Source: Streptomyces lincolnensis
GTDB lineage: Bacteria > Actinomycetota > Actinomycetes > Streptomycetales > Streptomycetaceae
Reading direction: 5' to 3'
NCBI RefSeq assembly: GCF_001685355.1
Contig: NZ_CP016438.1
Span: 62,001 to 126,000 of the forward strand
DNA length: 64,000 nt
The notes below the pieces were generated by a model. The model was not told the origin of the DNA and did no database searches. It worked only from the letters and a program-made list of their open reading frames with translations. Within the stretch, counting starts at the first letter, position 1. Each line of letters opens with the position of its first letter. This document shows positions 43,911-52,927 of this stretch, one piece after another. A program made the translations under genes and the position numbers.

Positions 43911-44765
43911 ATGACTCCCATCGGCCGACCGACAATGCGCTCTCGTGGTTCCGGATTGTCAGTGCTCTTGCGTACTGCCACGGCCGTGCAGGAGCGGGAG
44001 GACGCTCGCCCTGGCGGCCTGGGCACACGACACCGCTTGTCGCGCCGTTCGGAGCGCCTGCTCGTATACCTGTGGGCCGCTGGCACCGTTGTGATTTCCT
44101 GTCTGACCGAGCCCCATGTCGGGCCGTTGGGTCAACTGGTTATTGGGCTGGTTGTCGGTGGCTGTGTGACGTTCATGGCCTGGCACGAGAGCTCCTGGGT
44201 CCAGGTGCAGATCCTGTGTGCCGTCGCTGTGGCCTGCACGTTGGAGTTCGTGGGAACCCACGGCATGCAGTGGTGGGACTACCGGCTCGGCAACTTCCCA
44301 GCCTGGGTCCCCGCCGGCCACGCGTTCATCTTCCTCACCAGCGTCATCCTTGCCCGCACACCATCACCTCGATGGCTGCATCGCGCCGCTTACGCCGGCC
44401 TGGCGGCGTGGACACTGTGGGGGCTCCTGCTGGCCGAGCGGACGGACTACAGCGGCGTCATCGGCCTCCTCCTCATCGCCGCGGTCCGTCAACACCCCGT
44501 CATGCGGGCGCGTATTCCATGGATCATCGCGGTGACCGTTCCCGGCGAGTTCGCCGGTACCCACTTTGGCCTCTACAGCTACCGGCCCCACGACATCACC
44601 GGACTGCTCCTCATGGGCAACCCGCCCTCCGGCCTTCCCGGCGGCTACGCCCTTGTCGACTTCGCGGCACTCCTCATGGCCAGCGCCGTGTACCAGGCGT
44701 GGCACCGGCACCATGACCCGGCCGAAGCCCGCAGCGCACTCACGCCCCCGTCCCCCACACAGTGA
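43911..44765 (+). CDS. Multi-span integral membrane protein, unknown function
   Basis: The protein of about 284 residues has seven or eight hydrophobic helices (LLVYLWAAGTVVISCLTEPH, LVIGLVVGGCVTFMAWHES, IFLTSVILARTPSPRWLHRA). It also has conserved-looking polar turns (THGMQWWDYRLGNFPAWVPA, THFGLYSYRPHDITGLL). The aromatic and Gly/Asn motifs at helix ends suggest an enzyme or carrier rather than a simple channel. I recall uncharacterised proteobacterial and actinomycete homologues but no function. The start is uncertain (ATG 43911, ATG 43935 or GTG 43830). The IS256 element ends about 140 bases upstream and may have removed its native promoter. Confidence 0.6.
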   Translation: MTPIGRPTMRSRGSGLSVLLRTATAVQEREDARPGGLGTRHRLSRRSERLLVYLWAAGTVVISCLTEPHVGPLGQLVIGLVVGGCVTFMAWHESSWVQVQILCAVAVACTLEFVGTHGMQWWDYRLGNFPAWVPAGHAFIFLTSVILARTPSPRWLHRAAYAGLAAWTLWGLLLAERTDYSGVIGLLLIAAVRQHPVMRARIPWIIAVTVPGEFAGTHFGLYSYRPHDITGLLLMGNPPSGLPGGYALVDFAALLMASAVYQAWHRHHDPAEARSALTPPSPTQ

Positions 44766-44870
44766 TCCCCGCAGGCGATCACCCGCCGAAAGCAAAGAGC
44801 GCTGTCAGTTGCTGGCTCGGCCTGCTCAACCTTCGTCCGCGGGCATACGATCACGCCGCGGCCGCGATCT

Positions 44871-45391
44871 CTACCCGCTGCTGGTGTCCGAGGCATCACC
44901 CTGCAGAGAACGGCCGCTGCGGTAGTCATATATGGCGAGCGACAGTTCCTTCACGGCAGCGCGGGCACGTTCGGCGTCCGCTCCGTCGTCGAGAGCCTCC
45001 AACGCGGACGCCGCCGACACGCGAACGGAACGGGGCAGTCCGTCGTAGGCGGAGAGCCGGTACGCGACGGTGCGACGGGCCTGTTGTTCTTCATCGCGAC
45101 CCCATCAGAGGTGAGTGGGAAGACCGCGGCCTCGTACGTCGCGATGCTCAACAGGACCACGTCGGCGATCCCTTCGGCATAGCCGTCGCCCCTGGCGGCC
45201 TGGACGGAAGTCACCGTCGGCCGGGGGCGGACAAGCATTCCGAATCCCGCGCCCAGGCTGGCGGCACCCGCGCCCACTGCGGCTCCCGCCCAGCCGTCCA
45301 GGAGGAAGCCGAAGCAGGCTCCGCTACCCACCACGCACACCAGCACCGTGACGGTCATCGCGTACACGCGGGTACGGAGCGGGGTCGTCAT
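44871..45391 (-). pseudogene. Small two-helix membrane protein gene with a frameshift
   Basis: From ATG 45391 the frame reads MTTPLRTRVYAMTVTVLVCV and LLDGWAGAAVGAGAASLGAG (two helices), then VTSVQAARGDGYAEGIADVV up to PLTSDG near 45105. The coding sense then moves to another frame (RDEEQQARRTVAYRLSAYDG, ALEALDDGADAERARAAVKE) and stops at TAG 44871. The second part has no start of its own, so one gene of about 170 residues with one indel is likely. No family is assigned. Confidence 0.5.
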
Positions 45392-45796
45392 GGCCAGCAG
45401 TATGCCCACGCCCTCGGGTGCTGCGGCCGGGGCCCTCATGTCGTTGGCGAGCGGAGTTGTACGTTGCTCACCAGGCGATGCGCAGCCACTCGGGTGGCGG
45501 ACATGGCGGGTGGAAGGGATGGGAGGTGACATGGACGCTGCCGGAGCCGATGCTGACCACCCCTGTGTCCGTGCCCGATCTGCGGCCTGGCTGTGCTGCG
45601 AAGCCGAAGTTATGGATGGGGTTTCGTTCTGTCCGTTGTCCACTGCGGGCATGGCTCAGGGCCCTCCGGTGTGAAGGGCCCTGTGCCAGTGGTGGCGTCG
45701 GTTGGGGAGCCGTTAACGAGCGGCGAATCAGGTGCTAGGCAACTCGTGAACCGCGTCCGAGTGGGGCTGGCGCATGGACAGGCGTGAGGGTGGGCG
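45392..45796. other. 405-base gap without a recognised gene
   Basis: No family-like frame, RNA or repeat is visible. It separates the membrane-protein remnant from the convergent end of the reductase gene. Confidence 0.35.
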
Positions 45797-46909
45797 TCAA
45801 GCCGTTTCGACGAAGGGATAGTCGGTGTAGCCCTCGGCGCCCGGCCCGTAGAACAGTTCCGGCCGCGGCTCGTTCTCCGGCTGGCCGCCCTGCCAGCGCT
45901 CGACCAGGTCGGGGTTGGCGATGAGGGCCCGGCCCACGGCCACGGCGTCGGCGTGGCCGGCCTCGATGTGCTGGAGCGCCTGCTCGCGGGTGGTCTGCCC
46001 CCCGAGGGGGCCGCTGTTGACGATCAGCTTGCCGTCGAAGCGCCGCCGCAGCTCCTGTACCAGGTCGCCGCCCGGCTCGGCGTGCAGTACGGAGAGGTAG
46101 GCCAGGCCCAGCGGGCGCAGTTGGTCGAGCAGGGTGCCGTAGGTGGCCAGGACGTCGTCCCGGTCGGTCTCGAAGACGTCCCCGAGGTCGACCTCCGGCG
46201 AGATCCGCAGCCCGACCCGCTCGGCACCGACGGCCTGGGCGATGGCCGTGGCGACCTCGACGACGAAGCGGGCGCGGTTGTGCGGCGAGCCGCCGTACTC
46301 GTCGGTGCGCTGGTTGGCCGCCGGGGAGAGGAACTGGTGGAGCAGGTAGCCGTTGGCGCCGTGGATTTCCACGCCGTCCGCTCCCGCCTCGATGGCCCGG
46401 CGAGCCGCGGCGACGAAGTCCTCCAGGGCTGTCCGGATCTCTGCGGTGGTCATCGCTTCCGGTACGGGGTAGGGCTGCTCGCCCTTCTCGGTGAACGTCT
46501 TGTTGTCGATGGCGATCGCGCTGGGGGCGAGGATGCGGCGGCCGCCGTTGATGTCGGGGTGGGTGCCGCGGCCGGCGTGCATGATCTGCAGGACGATGCG
46601 GCCGCCCTCGGCGTGCACCGCCTCGAACACCCGCTGCCAGCCGGCCGCCTGCTCGTCGGTGGCGATGCCCGGCTCACCGACATACCCCTGCGACGCGTGG
46701 TCGGGGTAGGTGCCCTCGGTAATGATCATTCCGACGCTCGCCCGCTGCCGGTAGTACTCGACCATCAGATCCCCGGGGATGCCGGAGGAACCGGCCCGGA
46801 CCCGGGTCAGCGGTGCCATGACGATGCGGTTGGCGAGCTCGATCTTCCCGAGAGACACAGGGGAGAAAAGCAATGGAACGGGCGAAACTTCCGAAATATT
46901 GACAGGCAT
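45797..46909 (-). CDS. Old yellow enzyme family alkene reductase (FMN)
   Basis: The 370-residue TIM-barrel flavoprotein opens LLFSPVSLGKIELANRIVMA PLTR, as in OYE/NADH:flavin oxidoreductases. It has QIMHAGRGTHP, GVEIHGANGYLLHQFLSPAA (His/Asn substrate-binding pair), NQRTDEYGGS (catalytic Tyr), and VNSGPLGGQTTREQA and DAVAVGRALIANPDLVERW near the FMN phosphate site. It reduces activated C=C bonds of enones and may detoxify electrophiles. AAGGAAAGAGA lies before ATG 46909. It runs in the same direction as the aldehyde dehydrogenase 480 bases upstream and both deal with reactive carbonyls, but a shared transcript is not shown. Confidence 0.9.
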   Translation of the reverse strand: MPVNISEVSPVPLLFSPVSLGKIELANRIVMAPLTRVRAGSSGIPGDLMVEYYRQRASVGMIITEGTYPDHASQGYVGEPGIATDEQAAGWQRVFEAVHAEGGRIVLQIMHAGRGTHPDINGGRRILAPSAIAIDNKTFTEKGEQPYPVPEAMTTAEIRTALEDFVAAARRAIEAGADGVEIHGANGYLLHQFLSPAANQRTDEYGGSPHNRARFVVEVATAIAQAVGAERVGLRISPEVDLGDVFETDRDDVLATYGTLLDQLRPLGLAYLSVLHAEPGGDLVQELRRRFDGKLIVNSGPLGGQTTREQALQHIEAGHADAVAVGRALIANPDLVERWQGGQPENEPRPELFYGPGAEGYTDYPFVETA

Positions 46910-47393
46910 TGGTCTCTTTCCTTCTGCACTACGGAGGGAAACGGGATGAAGGTCTGCGACGCAGGGGGTCCATGCTGTCCCTGCGGAGGTGCGGATGCGG
47001 TCCTCGAGCAGGCGCGGGCCCGCTGGCGGTGACGCGGTTCCAGGACCGACCGCGATCGGGGTGTGGGCGGCGAACGCGGTGAGAGCCGCATGCCGTCGGC
47101 GTCGGTGTCGACGCCGGCCCAGCGCAACTGCCCACCGGAGCGCGGGGGTTCGCTCGCTCCTTGCACACGATCAGCAGTCGGCCAGGTGACGAGGTCATGG
47201 GTGCCGCCGCCGGAGTCGGTACGGATCGGTGTCTGCACCCCGCGCCGCGACCTGCTCCCTCGACGCGCCCCCGCGAAGAGGACCGGTACACGGCTTCACC
47301 TGGAACGCTCTTTGGGCGGTGGCGGGAACAGCGATCTCAGCACTTCCGCCGGCCGATCGCCCATCGGACAGCCTGCTTCACGAAAGCGCGGGT
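46910..47393. other. 484-base gap between reductase and aldehyde dehydrogenase genes
   Basis: No gene is recognised. It should hold the reductase promoter, but no palindrome or clear terminator stood out. Confidence 0.35.
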
Positions 47394-48740
47394 CTAGCTG
47401 AGCGGCACGTCCGCGACACCCTTGAGGTGGCTGAACGTCTCCAGGGTGTACCGGCCGTGGTACCGGCCCATGCCGCTTTCGCCGACGCCACCGAACGGCA
47501 GGCCGGTCATGAGCAGTTGCATCACTGGCTGGCCCCAGGCGACGCCGCCGGAGGACGTCTCGTTCACCAGGCGCGACTTGGTGGCCTCGGAAGTGGTGAA
47601 GGCGTAGAGGGCGAGGGGCTTGTCGCGTTCGTTGATGAAGGCGATGGCGGCATCGAGGTCTTCGACTTCGACGACGGGGAGGATCGGGCCGAAGATCTCC
47701 TCCTGCATGACCGGCGATGCGGGGTCGACATCGGTGAGCACGGTCGGTGCGATGAACAGGTCGTCGCGGTCGTGCCGGCCTCCCACCGCCGCCTGGCCGG
47801 AGTCCAGAAGACGGGTGAGCCGGTCGTAGTGCCGCTCGTTGATGATCCGGCCGAAGCCGGCGGAGGTCTGCGGGGTGGTGCCGAACTGGGCTTCGACCGC
47901 CGTGCGGAGGGCGGGGACCAGTGCGGCGGCGGTGGCAGGATCGGCCAGCACGTAGTCGGGGGCTATGCACTGCTGGCCCGCATTGCCGAACTTGGCGCCG
48001 ACCAGCCGCTTCGCGGTCTCGTCCACGTCGGCGTCGGGCGCCACGAAGACCGGCGACTTGCCCCCGAGTTCAAGCGTGACGGGGGTGAGGTGCTTGGCGG
48101 CTGCGGCCATGACGATCCGGCCGACCGTGCCGTTGCCGGTGTAGAAGATGTGGTCGAAACGCTGCGCCAGGAGGGCCGTGGTCTCCTCGGCGCCCCCCTC
48201 GACGACGGTGAGCACGTCGGCGTCGAAGTACTCACGCAGGAGGCGTGAAGCCACCGCCGAGGTGTGCACCGAGATCTCGCTCGGCTTGGCCACCACGGTG
48301 TTCCCGGCGGCCAGTGCGCCGATGATGGGGTCGATGAGAAGGTGCAGCGGGAAGTTCCAGGGAGCGATCACCAGGACGACCCCGAGCGGGTCGTACGTGG
48401 TGTAGGCGGTTGTCGTGGGGCCGAAGTGGGCGGGAACCTCCACCGGGCGGGGCTGAAGCCAGCTCTCGAGATTCGCGAGCGTCTCGTCGATGTCGGCGAC
48501 GGTGAAGTCGATCTCCTGCGTCTTCGCCTCGGCGGCGTTCTTCCGCAGGTCCGCCCAGAGCGCTTCGATCAGCTCCTGCTCGTTCTCCACCAGCAGCGCC
48601 CGCAGCCGCCGCAACTGCTCCACGCGCCAGTCCAGCGGGCGGGTGACACCGGTGTTGAACGTCGCCCGCAGACGGCCGACCACCTCCGCCGCCGTCTCGC
48701 TCTGGCGCGTCCTCGACTCGGTCCCCTGTGTTGCGGTCAT
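47394..48740 (-). CDS. Aldehyde dehydrogenase, class 3 / coniferyl-aldehyde type
   Basis: This is a 448-residue NAD(P)-dependent aldehyde dehydrogenase of the shorter class 3 group (no N-terminal extension). Motifs are VIAPWNFPLHLLIDPIIGAL (cofactor binding), VTLELGGKSPVFVAPDAD (general base Glu) and GNAGQQCIAPDYVL (catalytic Cys), with the C-terminal PFGGVGESGMGRYHG. It oxidises aromatic or long-chain aldehydes to acids. ATG 48740 gives the normal start, with GGAG about ten bases before it. It is divergent from an XRE-type regulator that probably controls it. Confidence 0.9.
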   Translation of the reverse strand: MTATQGTESRTRQSETAAEVVGRLRATFNTGVTRPLDWRVEQLRRLRALLVENEQELIEALWADLRKNAAEAKTQEIDFTVADIDETLANLESWLQPRPVEVPAHFGPTTTAYTTYDPLGVVLVIAPWNFPLHLLIDPIIGALAAGNTVVAKPSEISVHTSAVASRLLREYFDADVLTVVEGGAEETTALLAQRFDHIFYTGNGTVGRIVMAAAAKHLTPVTLELGGKSPVFVAPDADVDETAKRLVGAKFGNAGQQCIAPDYVLADPATAAALVPALRTAVEAQFGTTPQTSAGFGRIINERHYDRLTRLLDSGQAAVGGRHDRDDLFIAPTVLTDVDPASPVMQEEIFGPILPVVEVEDLDAAIAFINERDKPLALYAFTTSEATKSRLVNETSSGGVAWGQPVMQLLMTGLPFGGVGESGMGRYHGRYTLETFSHLKGVADVPLS

Positions 48741-48913
48741 GGGGTGTGCTCCGTTCTTGATGCAAGCCACGCCCCGGCTGCCTTCCAGCCGGGCACAGTG
48801 GCCAGCGTGCTGGACGATCCGGTATTCACCCAGGTCACGGCTTTGTGTACATCCGCTGTGCCTACCACTGGCTGGGGCAGGCTCGTGTGCGTCCGGCCGG
48901 GGATACTCGAGGC

Positions 48914-49834
48914 ATGGACGAATACCCCGAACCGGTGCACGATCCCGCCGACGGCGCTCTGGACCCGCGTGCCGAGCTGAGTGAGTTCCTGCGCACCCGG
49001 CGGGCTCGGCTGAAGCCGGAGGACGTGGGCCTGCCGGACTTCGGACGGTACCGGCGTGTGCCGGGGCTGCGCCGCGAGGAGCTGGCGCAGCTGGCCGGGG
49101 TGTCGGTGGGGTACTACACGCGGCTGGAGCAGGGCAACGGGCGGCACGTGTCGGCGGAGGTCCTCGACGCCATCGCCCGCGCGCTCAGACTGAGCGACGC
49201 CGAGCACGCCCACCTCTCGCACCTGGCGAAGCCGAAACAGAAGAAGAAGCCGGCGGGCCGCACCCAGCGGGTGCGGGGCTCCCTGCGGACGCTGCTGGAC
49301 ACCATGGAAGGCGGCCCGGCGATCCTCGTGGGGCGGCGGGGGGACATCCTCGCCTGGAACCGGATGGCCGCGGCGGTCTTCGGCGACTGGGCCGAGCTGC
49401 CCGAGCAGGAGCGGAACTGGGCGCGGCTGGTGTTCCTCAGACCCGAGTACCGCGACTTGTTCGTGGACTGGGAGCACAAAGCGAACGACGTCGTCTCTCA
49501 GCTGCGCATGGACGCCGGCTCCCATCCCAACGACCCCCGGCTGTCCGCGCTGGTGGGCGAACTCTCCGTGAAGAGCGAGGAGTTCCGGCGGCTGTGGGCC
49601 GCCCACGACGTCAAGGACAAGTGCCATGGCATCCAGCGCCTGCACCATCCGCTCGTCGGCGAACTCGATCTGCGCCTCGAGTCGTTCCACCTGGCCGACG
49701 ACCACGAACAGACACTGGCGACCTACCACGCCGAACCCGGTTCCCCGTCGGCGGAGGCACTACGACTGCTGGCCAGCTGGGGCACCGACGCGACAAGGGC
49801 GGGAGCCGGGATGCCGCCGGCACGCACGGCTTGA
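48914..49834 (+). CDS. XRE-family regulator with MmyB-like ligand-binding domain
   Basis: The 306-residue protein has an N-terminal HTH_31 domain (LRTRRARLKPEDVGLPDFGR, RRVPGLRREELAQLAGVSVG YYTRLEQGNGRHVSAEVLDA) followed by a MmyB-type sensor domain (GGPAILVGRRGDILAWNRMA, NWARLVFLRPEYRDLFVDWE). This family in Streptomyces usually controls a neighbouring oxidoreductase and binds a small hydrophobic ligand. It is divergent from the aldehyde dehydrogenase with a 173-base spacer, so that gene is the likely target. ATG 48914 is chosen; the earlier in-frame codons lie in the promoter zone. Confidence 0.88.
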   Translation: MDEYPEPVHDPADGALDPRAELSEFLRTRRARLKPEDVGLPDFGRYRRVPGLRREELAQLAGVSVGYYTRLEQGNGRHVSAEVLDAIARALRLSDAEHAHLSHLAKPKQKKKPAGRTQRVRGSLRTLLDTMEGGPAILVGRRGDILAWNRMAAAVFGDWAELPEQERNWARLVFLRPEYRDLFVDWEHKANDVVSQLRMDAGSHPNDPRLSALVGELSVKSEEFRRLWAAHDVKDKCHGIQRLHHPLVGELDLRLESFHLADDHEQTLATYHAEPGSPSAEALRLLASWGTDATRAGAGMPPARTA

Positions 49835-50074
49835 TGAACAGTTGATCATCGGTAGTTGGCTGCGCGCCACGCCCAGCGTCCCGTCGCCCTTGCCCCCCGG
49901 AGCCGGCACGCGCCGTCCCGCCGGTCCCCGTCGAAGCGTCGGCATCCCGCGCACCCTCGGAACCGCCCACTACCGCCGCACCCGCAACTCCTCCGCCCGT
50001 CGCCCCAGTCACACCGGCGTCGCGCGAACCACGGAAACCGAAGTACGTGCGCAGATCCCGGGCTGACTGGCTGA

Positions 50075-50683
50075 CTACGGCTTTGGCCAGCTGCCCAACG
50101 CGAGGTTCGCGACTTGCAGCAGCTCAGGGCGGGAACTACCACTCGCGGCCTGGACGGCAATCCCATTGGCGACTGTTCTCAGGTAGAGCGCGAGAAGATG
50201 AGGATCTGTGGCAGGCGGAAGGTCACCGCCGTCCACCGCCTGTTGAAACCGGCGCGTCAGGTGGGCTATCCCGTCCTCACGCCATGCGATGAGTGCGTCT
50301 CGGACTGGGCGGCTGTCATCCCCGGTAGCCAACGCACCCTGCACGCCAAGACAGCCCGTGGGGAGTCCCGGCGTGGTTGCCGCCTCGACCGTCCCGTGGA
50401 GCACGGCAGTAGCCACTGCTGCACTTGTGGGCTCTGCCATGGCTCGGGCGAAGTAGGCGGTCAAGCGCTCGGTGTAGCGCTCCAGCGCCTTGTAGAAGAG
50501 GTCTTCTTTGCTGCCGAACGCCCTGTACAGGCTGGGGCGGCTGATACCCATCGCTTCGGTGAGGTCGTCGAGGCTGGCGCCCTCGAAGCCCTTTGACCAG
50601 AACACCAGGACTGCACGATCGAGTGCCTCGTCGATGCCGAACGCGCGAGGCCTGCCGGGAGGGGCCGGTGTTGTCGAGGTCAT
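50075..50683 (-). CDS. TetR-family repressor
   Basis: The 202-residue protein has a TetR_N domain (GIDEALDRAVLVFWSKGFEG, SLDDLTEAMGISRPSLYRAF, GSKEDLFYKALERY) and a helical ligand-binding C-terminus (GCLGVQGALATGDDSRPVRD). It belongs to the AcuR/YcdC-like group that governs small oxidoreductases. It is divergent from an SDR gene, with an 88-base spacer holding two near-identical palindromes. Repression of both genes is likely, released by the SDR's substrate or a related electrophile. Confidence 0.9.
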   Translation of the reverse strand: MTSTTPAPPGRPRAFGIDEALDRAVLVFWSKGFEGASLDDLTEAMGISRPSLYRAFGSKEDLFYKALERYTERLTAYFARAMAEPTSAAVATAVLHGTVEAATTPGLPTGCLGVQGALATGDDSRPVRDALIAWREDGIAHLTRRFQQAVDGGDLPPATDPHLLALYLRTVANGIAVQAASGSSRPELLQVANLALGSWPKP

Positions 50684-50703
50684 TTCTTCATCCTACTCCT
50701 TCG

Positions 50704-50750
50704 GTACCGATCGGTACGGATGTGCTAGTTTATTTCGTACCAATCGGTAC
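50704..50750. promoter_or_regulatory. Twin TetR operators GTACCRATCGGTAC
   Basis: GTACCGATCGGTAC (50704-50717) is a perfect palindrome. GTACCAATCGGTAC (50737-50750) differs by one base. Their centres are 33 bases apart, three helical turns, so dimers would sit on the same DNA face between the divergent TetR and SDR starts. Confidence 0.85.
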
Positions 50751-50771
50751 GCTATACAGAGAGTTGGCATT

Positions 50772-51491
50772 GTGTCACAGACCGTACTCATCACTGGCGG
50801 CACCTCAGGCATCGGCTTGAGCCTCGCGCAATCCTTCGTGGAGCTCGGGGCGTCTGTCGTCGTTTGCGGGCGTTCGCAGGCTGCGCTTGACCGATTCGCG
50901 CAGGCCCACCCGCAGGCACTGGCCGTGCGGGCCGATGTGACCGACGCAGCCGATCGGGCAGCGTTGCTGCAAGCAGTCGCTGATCGCTTCGGGCGTCTGG
51001 ACGTGTTGGTCAACAATGCCGGTACGTTCGAGGAACGAGACTATGTCGCCGGCAAGAACCCCAATGCGACTCTCGATGCCGAGGTGGCGCTGAACCTCAC
51101 CGCCCCCATCCACTTGACGGGTGAAGTGCTCGAGCGGTGGCCAGAGCCCGACGCGATCGTATTCATCACCTCGGGGTTCGCTCTGGTATCGCCCACTCGC
51201 GCACCTACCCACGGCGCGGTGAAGGCCGGCCTGCACGGCTTTGCGGATGGCTTGCGCCGTCAACTCGCCCCGCAGGGCTCCCATGTCCTCGAGGTCCTCC
51301 CACCGTCTACGGACACGCCCATGAACGCCGAAGCCACGGGGAAGAAACTGGCTCCCGAGCAGGTGGCGGCGGTCACGATGAAGGCTCTTCGGCGGAGGCG
51401 GAACATGGCATTCCCCGGTCAGACGAAAGTCATGCCCGCCATGCTGCGCATCGCGCCGGGCACACTGCGACGCGTCGTCGCCGCGCTCTGA
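50772..51491 (+). CDS. Short-chain dehydrogenase/reductase with altered catalytic tyrosine
   Basis: This is a 239-residue classical SDR: TGGTSGIG (cofactor Gly motif, residues 8-15), NNAG, and Ser in IVFITSGFALVSP. The usual YxxxK is HxxxK here (APTHGAVKAGLH), so the proton-donating Tyr is replaced by His while Lys is kept. The Rossmann core is otherwise normal, with a NADPH-type Arg (CGRSQAAL). Activity may be lost or changed. GTG 50772 follows GAGAG; the gene is divergent from TetR and downstream of twin operators. Confidence 0.85.
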   Translation: MSQTVLITGGTSGIGLSLAQSFVELGASVVVCGRSQAALDRFAQAHPQALAVRADVTDAADRAALLQAVADRFGRLDVLVNNAGTFEERDYVAGKNPNATLDAEVALNLTAPIHLTGEVLERWPEPDAIVFITSGFALVSPTRAPTHGAVKAGLHGFADGLRRQLAPQGSHVLEVLPPSTDTPMNAEATGKKLAPEQVAAVTMKALRRRRNMAFPGQTKVMPAMLRIAPGTLRRVVAAL

Positions 51492-51753
51492 GCCCCAGAC
51501 AAATCCTTCCCCCAGCAACACCTCACCGAGCGGGCCGAGTGGGCTCCCGCCTCCCGCGAAGCCGAAGGCAAGCAGCCGATTCGGCCTAGGGCCAATGCCG
51601 TGACTCTGTTGGCCACCGCCGTGATCGCCGCCGCGGTGTCCGAGGATGAGCGGCCTGTCGGCGTTCGACGCCGTCGTTGCGGACCAGGTCGAATTCCTGA
51701 CCCGCCACCTCCTGAACAACTGACCGGCCCGTTGCGGATTGAAAGGATTCTCC
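51492..51753. other. Gap with a short orphan frame
   Basis: The scrap MSGLSAFDAVVADQVEFLTR ending HLLNN then stop (about 51648-51722) looks coding but has no partner. The rest is unassigned. Confidence 0.3.
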
Positions 51754-52203
51754 ATGTCCGCATTCCCCCTCCACCTGGTTCCTTCCCGCAGGGCGCTGAC
51801 GACCGGGCGCTTCATCGTCGCGGCCACCCACTTGTTCACCCCGCGGCTGGCCGCGCGGGTTTTCCAGCTCACGGCCAGCGGTACCCCCGCGATCCCCTAT
51901 TCGCGGATGTTCGCGATCCGCAACGCTGCTCTCGGGCTCGGACTGCAACGGATGGACAGTTTCACCCGGCCCCAGCAGCAGCAGTTTCTTGCGGTGAACA
52001 TCGTCATGGACTCGGTCGATGCCGCCGCTTTCCTGGCCGCGGGCCTGCGGCGCGACGTCAGCCGTACCTCGGCCATGCTGTCCGCCGCCGTGGCTCTTTC
52101 TGCGGTGGCAGCCGGTACCACGGCCCTCATCGAGCACAAGCAAGCGGCCGCCCAAGAAACGGAGCCGACAGCGACGGCCCCATCGAACAGCGACTGGAAG
52201 TGA
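51754..52203 (+). CDS. Hypothetical protein with hydrophobic segments
   Basis: The 149-residue product starts MSAFPLHLVPSRRALTTGRF, with an AAGGA ribosome site seven bases upstream of ATG 51754. It has three or four moderately hydrophobic helices (FIVAATHLFTPRLAARVFQL, VDAAAFLAAGLRR, SAAVALSAVAAGTTALIEH) and a polar tail. It looks like a small membrane or membrane-associated protein. It follows the SDR gene in the same direction and may be under the same TetR control. No family is assigned with confidence. Confidence 0.6.
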   Translation: MSAFPLHLVPSRRALTTGRFIVAATHLFTPRLAARVFQLTASGTPAIPYSRMFAIRNAALGLGLQRMDSFTRPQQQQFLAVNIVMDSVDAAAFLAAGLRRDVSRTSAMLSAAVALSAVAAGTTALIEHKQAAAQETEPTATAPSNSDWK

Positions 52204-52349
52204 CCGCACCGGCGTGGCACCGCAGCTGATCCACCGCACCGCCTCCATTGACTGGAGGCCGCCGAGCACGTGTTGGCGGTCTCTGTCGAGTTCAGCATCA
52301 GTCCCGATGTCAATGCCCCGGTTTCGTGGAGACCTTCCGATGCAGCCAG

Positions 52350-52925
52350 CTCCTCGGTGAAGCCGGCCCGGTAACCGTGTTCGTAGTCGATGGGCTCTTC
52401 CAGCCGCACACGCTGCGTAGCCGACGTGCGTTGTAGAAGCCGGTGATCCACGTGGCGATCTTCAGCCGGGCCTCGGTATGCGTGGCGAAAGTGTGCCGGT
52501 GGAGGTACTCGACCTTGAGCACGCTGTTGAACGCCTCGCTGACGGCATTGTCGAAACACGGCGTGACCCGGCCCACGGACTGGGTCACGCCGGCTTTCCG
52601 GCAGGTCTGGCGGAAGCGGCGGGAGACGTACTCGCTGCCGCGATCACTATGGAAGATCACGCACTTGACGTCGCCGCCGCGGGTGGCGACGGCCATGTGC
52701 AGGGCGGCGACGACCAGTTCGGCGTCGTGGAGTTCGCCCATCGCGTAGCCGAGCAGGCGGCGGCAGAACAGGTCGATCACGGTTGTAGGTAGAGCTTGTC
52801 CTCACCGGTGTCGATCTCGGTCATGTCGCCGCACCACACCTGGTCCGGTGCGTCGGCGGTGAAGTCCCGGCGCACGAAGTCCTGGGCGGCTGCCCGCCGT
52901 CCGGGCCTGGTCAGGCTGCGGCGCC
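52350..52925 (-). pseudogene. IS3-family transposase OrfB remnant
   Basis: Three frames must be joined: RRRRSLTRPGRRAAAQDFVR and DQVWCGDMTEIDTGEDKLYL (first Asp); VIDLFCRRLLGYAMGELHDA, VIFHSDRGSEYVSRRF (second Asp) and DNAVSEAFNSVLKVEYLHRH (Glu); then EPIDYEHGYRAGFTEELAA. Breaks lie near 52785 and 52410. OrfA and the OrfB N-terminus are absent, so the element is inactive. Confidence 0.75.
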
Positions 52926-52927
52926 GG

